Part shown: positions 59,087-64,000 of the stretch, in pieces
Numbering within the stretch: the first letter of the stretch is position 1
How the letters are laid out: each line of letters begins with the position of its first letter
Source of the DNA: Plecoglossus altivelis
Lineage: Eukaryota > Chordata > Actinopteri > Osmeriformes > Plecoglossidae
DNA: 64,000 nt
Reading direction: 5' to 3'
NCBI GenBank assembly: GCA_036571765.1
Contig: BROE01000018.1
Span: 13,450,592-13,514,591, forward strand
Notes under the pieces: generated by a model
The model's input: only the letters and a program-made list of their open reading frames with translations
What the model was told of the DNA's origin: nothing
The model's database searches: none
Position numbers and translations under genes: made by a program

Positions 59087-62000
59087 CTGAAGACAGAAGT
59101 AATGGAGAGAGCGTGGTTAGGTCATTGCTCGACCATCGAATCACACACACGTAAATGTACAAGTTTGATTTCTATCCCAGAAAGGCTCAACTACTCAAGC
59201 CCATCGAGTGAGTAATCAACATTGTGTTATCTCAAACTAAAAATCCCTAACCGTCACCATAACCCTCAACCCCTGTAAAATAAAAGCATTTGAAGTCAAG
59301 GAACCGGCAAACAGGCTTCACAAGGTCAACTTTTACAAACTTTCCAAAACTTATAAGGACACGCAGAAAATGCCAAGTCTGAACCCAATCACACTTCTTT
59401 TGAACTACTGCTTGTAAGTAGGGTATCTGAACACATTAGTCCCCTTTAGGGCTCACCTACAAGAGCAACACACCAACTTCAGCAGCGGTGAGAATTATTG
59501 ATATTCAATTACATGTTGTATCAAGTCCAGATAGATGTTATTTCAATCCATCAGAGATGGATAAGACCTAGGAATGGAAGTATAAAAACATAGTATGATT
59601 CAAATATGTATGTTTTTGTACAGAAGTATTAACCACGAGGAACTTAAATTGAAAGCTGAATCCCTCCACTGTACCAAATCACGTTCAACACATCACAACG
59701 TCATGTTGACATGGACACGACTTTGGCCTTCTCCTTCAGAGCACACAGAGGTGTCTGCCTAGTGGACAAACAGCCTCCCTATAACTTTCCCTCCAGTCTT
59801 AACACCTGTCCGCGTGTATGTGTGTGCGTGTGTTTGTGCACGCGTCTGTGTCTGTGCTTGTGTGAAACCCTCAGGTTGTCACAGCGGAAAGTGAGAAGAG
59901 CTGTCTCTCTCCTGTGGATACCCCCTCCCTTCCTACATCACACACACATGCACATGCACGCACGCACACACATTGCACAACGCCTGGAGCAGACAAGGAG
60001 TACAAGCTGTCACTGGGGGTGTTTAAGAAAAAGCCCAGAGGACGAGGAAAGGGATGGAGGGAGTGGGCCTCTCCTTCCTCTCCTCCCTCGCTTCCTAAAG
60101 TCCCTCCTCTATGAGTCCTCTCAGCCAACCCCTGACTGAAGCAACTGCATTAAAAAAGACGTTTCATCCACTGGGCTCTTAGAACTATTTAAAATAAAAC
60201 ACCAGTAATGGCACAATGAAACAAGATTCAAAAACCAGAGAGGAAGATGCAGTCAAAGATTGCGCCAAGCGGTGAAACAACACATCGATTATCTCTGTGC
60301 TATTGGGACGCTGGCTGTACTGTCAGCTCTGCTTGCGGCAAGTACATTCCTCAAACACACACATGGGAACAAACACAGGACCCTGAAAGACTCAGTACAT
60401 CAAACACATTTTGGTCCGCCATTAGTTTTACGGACAACAAGTTTGTAATTAGGTTTTTGAGGATGTGCTGTGCTATCGGTGCGTTCACAAAGCCTTGAAC
60501 TATGAGTGATGCAACCTTCCAACACGTAGGCCTTCAATAGGTCACATGGCTCTCAGATGCAAAGCCATAACCCCCACGGATTAAAGAAAGTTAGACCAGC
60601 TCATTCCGCAACAATGATTCCAGGAATGATTCCGTTTTATCCGAGCGGTGTACGTAGCTCTAGAGAGAGCGAGACAGTCCCAGGAGTCCGGTGCAGCTGA
60701 CAGCGGCAAAGGAGCCTGGTGGATCATGTTCATATCTATATCCAAGTACCGTATGTAATGTAATATAGATATATGCATGACCTAGCTCTGGCTGCAAACG
60801 CTGTGCACCCTAAATAATCTGTCCATCCACGGCACTGCACGAGGCTACGTGTGTGACAGAGAGAGAGGGAGAAAGGGAAGGAGAGAGAGTGCAAGAAGGA
60901 GAAAGAGGAGATAAGGAGGGAGAGAGAGATATATAGAGCGAGAGAGAGGGATGTATAGCAAGAGAGAGGGAGAGAGAGAGAGATCATTGTGAGACACGGC
61001 TCTCTAATGGGGCAGAAGCTGAAGCTAAGCAGGAGGATGGTGGGACAGGAAGGAGGTCAAGCTACAGGACGTGTCACTTCCACTTTCCATCACCACGGCG
61101 ACCAATCCTACCCATGTTTTACTCTCACACGAGAGTCCGGGGGAGGAGAGCCTAACAAAGATTGCACATGCGTGTGCGTGTATGTGTGTTACACAGTTAG
61201 CACAGAGTGTCTGCCCATGACATTTCAGAAAGTATGTGTCAAAGAGACACTGATAGAGAGAGAGGAAAGAGGAATCTCTCCTCAATGCATGTCATGGCTG
61301 GTTGCTGGTATTCTAGGAGAGACCATGATAAGCACATTATGTTGCATGATCGATTAAAGTGTCTGGGAATCTGCATAGCAATACAAGGATAATGATATAA
61401 TGATACAATGCTACCCTGCTATAGCATAGAGAGAGAAGAGAGAGGGGAGAGAGAGAGAGAGAGAGAGAAGAGAAGAGAACAACTGAGCGTGATATGACAA
61501 TAATGTAACATTCAGCTGTGAAGCGTTATAGAGGCTTTACATGAGCCTCCGAACACAACCCAGTAATACTCCTGAGCTCTGAGTGTGTGTCTGAGTGAGA
61601 GAGTGTGTGTCTGAGTGAAATTGTGTGTGTCTGAGTGAGAGAGTGTGTGTGTCTGAGTGAGAGAGAGTGTGTGTCTGAGTGAGAGAGTGTGTGTGACAGG
61701 TATCCTAAACACAAAGCACAGTAAACCTTCTACACATGGTTGAACACATTTTGCAAGCACACACACACAAACACACTGAATCTGAGCCACACTGATATTG
61801 ATCTTCATAGGATGAATAAAAAGCCTTAGCAATCATCTCAGCAATCATCTAACCTTTCATCCATTTTTATGGGGTGACGGCGTTAGGCTTAAATCCTCAT
61901 CTACTCATCCAGACGTGACTCATTCAAAGCTGTCTGGTACAATACGCCCTCCGCATCTCTCTGAGGCAGTGTCCAGTGAGTCTGTTCCTGGTTGCAGGCA

Positions 62001-64000
62001 GGACGTGATATCACTCACCGTGTTCAGCCCCCTCCCCAATCACCCACCCACACACACTGCCACCATGTTTGCATGTGTGCATGACTGCAGAACAGCAAGT
62101 GCCCCGCCCCGCCAACCCCACACTGCCCCATCGCTAATTAGGTCTGTCCACTCCAGGGTGAAGCAGAAAAGGCGTTTGAAAGGTCTCTCTCTCTCACTCC
62201 CTCTGTCTGTTTGTCTTTCTCTTTCCCTCCCACTCGGTTCCTTTATTCCCCTCTTTCTTGGTGCTTTTTTGTCTCTCTCTCTTCACCCCTCTCTCTCTTT
62301 TTCTCTACGTATCTCTCTCCTCTACTGCCATATCTGCAGCTATCTGAGTAATCAGAGGGAAGGGCTAGAATGGGGGGGGGGGGGGTTCATGTTATTCTGA
62401 CAGAGACCACCACTGTAACACACCACAACAGGGGCCGGGAGAATCTCCACCTGGAAGCTGCAGGTTCCACAAGCCAACGAGTTGCCGGTGTCCCCTGACA
62501 CCAGGGGTAGGCCACCCCAGGCCTGTTGCTTCTCATGTGCGTGATTGGCCCTGATTAGGCCTGGATTCAGCCCCCCAGTGCCGTGGCCAATCAGATCCGC
62601 TCATCGCGACCCTGTCAAGCGTCTGACACATGAGGGATTTTACTCTCACCTGTCGGCTGGAGGATTAGAAGGACACACACAGCCGCACATACAGAAACAC
62701 GCGCACCAATTGTGTAAGCGTACATATTTGTCCGTGTGTATGTGTGTATGTGGCCACATGAGCGGGTGCCTAGTGTTGGGTGTGTGGGTAAGGAAAGAGA
62801 TTGGGAGAGAGGTTAAAAATAGCTCTCATTGCACCTCAAATCTCTCTTGCTGCAGACAGAAGACTTGTCTGTCTGCTCGGACATGCCGAGCTCCGGGACT
62901 GTAATGTCCTCCCCCGCAAGACTCACACGGCTTCTCGTCTCAGATTGACACATCTCAGATATTGCAAGAAATTTGATCGTTTTGGCAATGTACTAATGTC
63001 TGGTACCACCATACATTCTACACCTCTCCCATATCGCATGCCTCATTGTGTCTCTTATCTCACAGATTTGCATAATCTCCACTCTCCTCTGCTGTGTCTT
63101 ACTTCAGTCCAAACTGTCTGCACTCCCCTTCTGACTGCCCCCTTCTGTTCTGACTCGATTGTACTCTGCTATAACCTGTGCAACTCTGCCATTTTACTCT
63201 GATCTAGCCAGTTCTACTGGGATCTATTTTGTGCTACAGCGCTCGGATCGCTTCACGGCATAGCAGCCCAAAGACTTCCCTGCAAGTCTAATATCTCCTC
63301 ATCTCCAGTCACCAGTCTGCCCGTATTGTATCTCTTATTAGGCTTCCCCAGGAGAGCTGGAGGAGAGCAGATGTGAACGCGCCTGTCCCAGGTGAACCAC
63401 CACACACGACTCTGAAGATCTTACATGTCCGCCTCCAAAGATGTCGTAATGAGACATGACCCGTTTTCGCGTGACAAGACGTTCTAAGTCCCCCGATTTT
63501 GAACTACGGAGGTGGGGGTGGGGGAGTTATCGCGAACTAGGTGTGTGGGTGTGCGTGTAGTGGTGCATAGGTACTGACAACTTTTGATTGGTTCATGTCA
63601 TAGGTGAATTCACTTTGAGAATGTCTAAAGGTTTTGAGATGTAATCCGTCTTTTAAGAACATACACACTCACACACACAAAAACCCTCACACCCATGCAC
63701 TCCATAAGATGTCTATCATCAAGTCTATCATTAAGCAACTGATCTGAGGTGTTCCAGGGTTGAGCTCATCAGCAGCTCATTACCCGGGGAAACAGCCTGA
63801 ACCCGGGGACCACTTTGATCGCTCACCCCTTGATGGGGCCAGGGCTGACAGGAGGGGAGGAGCTGGGGGAGGGTGGGGGGAGCAGGGGGAGGCTCACTGT
63901 CAGACAGGTAACCCTACATTATTACGTCTGCTGAAAAAACAGGATGAGGGCTTGGCTAGGCTAGGCTCAGGGAGGAACTGAGGGAGGGAGTGAGGAGATT
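59087..64000 (-). other. grin2a intron upstream of codon 139 (partial)
   Basis: No GluN2A exon 2 sequence (signal peptide, human residues 1-138) is found on either strand, so this is the 3' end of a longer intron. Contents: AT-rich unique sequence 59200-59720, a purine-rich stretch around 60855-60990, a GA tract near 61440-61480, an imperfect minisatellite at 61578-61695 (gtgtgtctgagtgagaga unit), a G run near 62370-62386, and unique sequence with scattered CpGs at 63230-63530. No other gene recognised. Confidence 0.8.
61578..61695 (+). repeat. imperfect minisatellite (GTGTGTCTGAGTGAGAGA)n
   Basis: Five to six units of about 22-26 bp, with the GT stretch varying in length. Confidence 0.85.

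Noticed and set aside
59087..59162. Continuation of the exon at 59086 further upstream
   Set aside because: The upstream frame (HYFCLQ) does not match GluN2A, a good acceptor (tgtcttcag) sits at the boundary, and an in-frame TAA follows; the phase-0 start equals the known human exon 3 start.

Overview
This window is vertebrate nuclear DNA, most likely from a ray-finned (teleost) fish. It carries most of one gene on the minus strand: grin2a, which encodes the GluN2A subunit of the NMDA-type glutamate receptor. Twelve coding exons can be placed with exact GT-AG junctions, from the middle of the amino-terminal domain (human-equivalent residue D139, at 59086) to the stop codon (22222). Joined, they give one open frame of 1,357 residues with no frameshift or internal stop. 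The first coding exon (signal peptide and human residues 1-138) is absent and must lie beyond position 64000. A fish is suggested by the compact introns (about 37 kb from exon 3 to the stop, against hundreds of kb for the human gene), the very high density of (CA)n, (GA)n and (CT)n repeats, and remnants of tRNA-derived SINEs. The species and the paralogue (grin2aa or grin2ab) cannot be settled from this sequence.

Layout. 1-18200 is intergenic DNA downstream of grin2a. I see no gene there, but it holds a 48-bp minisatellite (577-1215), a palindrome near 7151, microsatellites, one hAT-like terminus and a few repeat-free islands. 18200-22221 is the probable grin2a 3' UTR, ending near an AATAAA (minus strand, 18221-18226) followed by GU-rich sequence. 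22222-24111 is the large last exon, encoding the cytoplasmic C-terminal tail that ends in the PDZ ligand ESDV. 24960-36354 holds the exons for the ligand-binding domain halves and membrane segments M1-M4. 41220-41422 and 49655-49769 encode the end of the amino-terminal domain and the start of S1. 58159-59086 encodes the rest of the visible amino-terminal domain. 59087-64000 is intron.

How it works together. The product assembles with GluN1 (and other GluN2 subunits) into a glutamate-gated, Mg2+-blocked, Ca2+-permeable channel at excitatory synapses. Assignment to 2A over 2B, 2C or 2D rests on the C-terminal tail (KKIPSLESDV end; CRSC and CEAC cysteine pairs) and on 2A-type residues in the ligand-binding domain.

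Most notable points. An extra 332-bp intron interrupts what is a single exon in the human gene. The C-terminal tail is about 30 residues longer than human, with an Ala/Ser/Thr-rich insertion between two cysteine clusters. Unusual splice-site neighbours include a C16 acceptor tract, a CA repeat 12 nt past a donor, and pyrimidine tracts of about 180-290 nt. A CpG-dense block lies inside an intron between two diverged direct repeats. I found no previously undescribed multigene system, mobile genetic system or CRISPR array.
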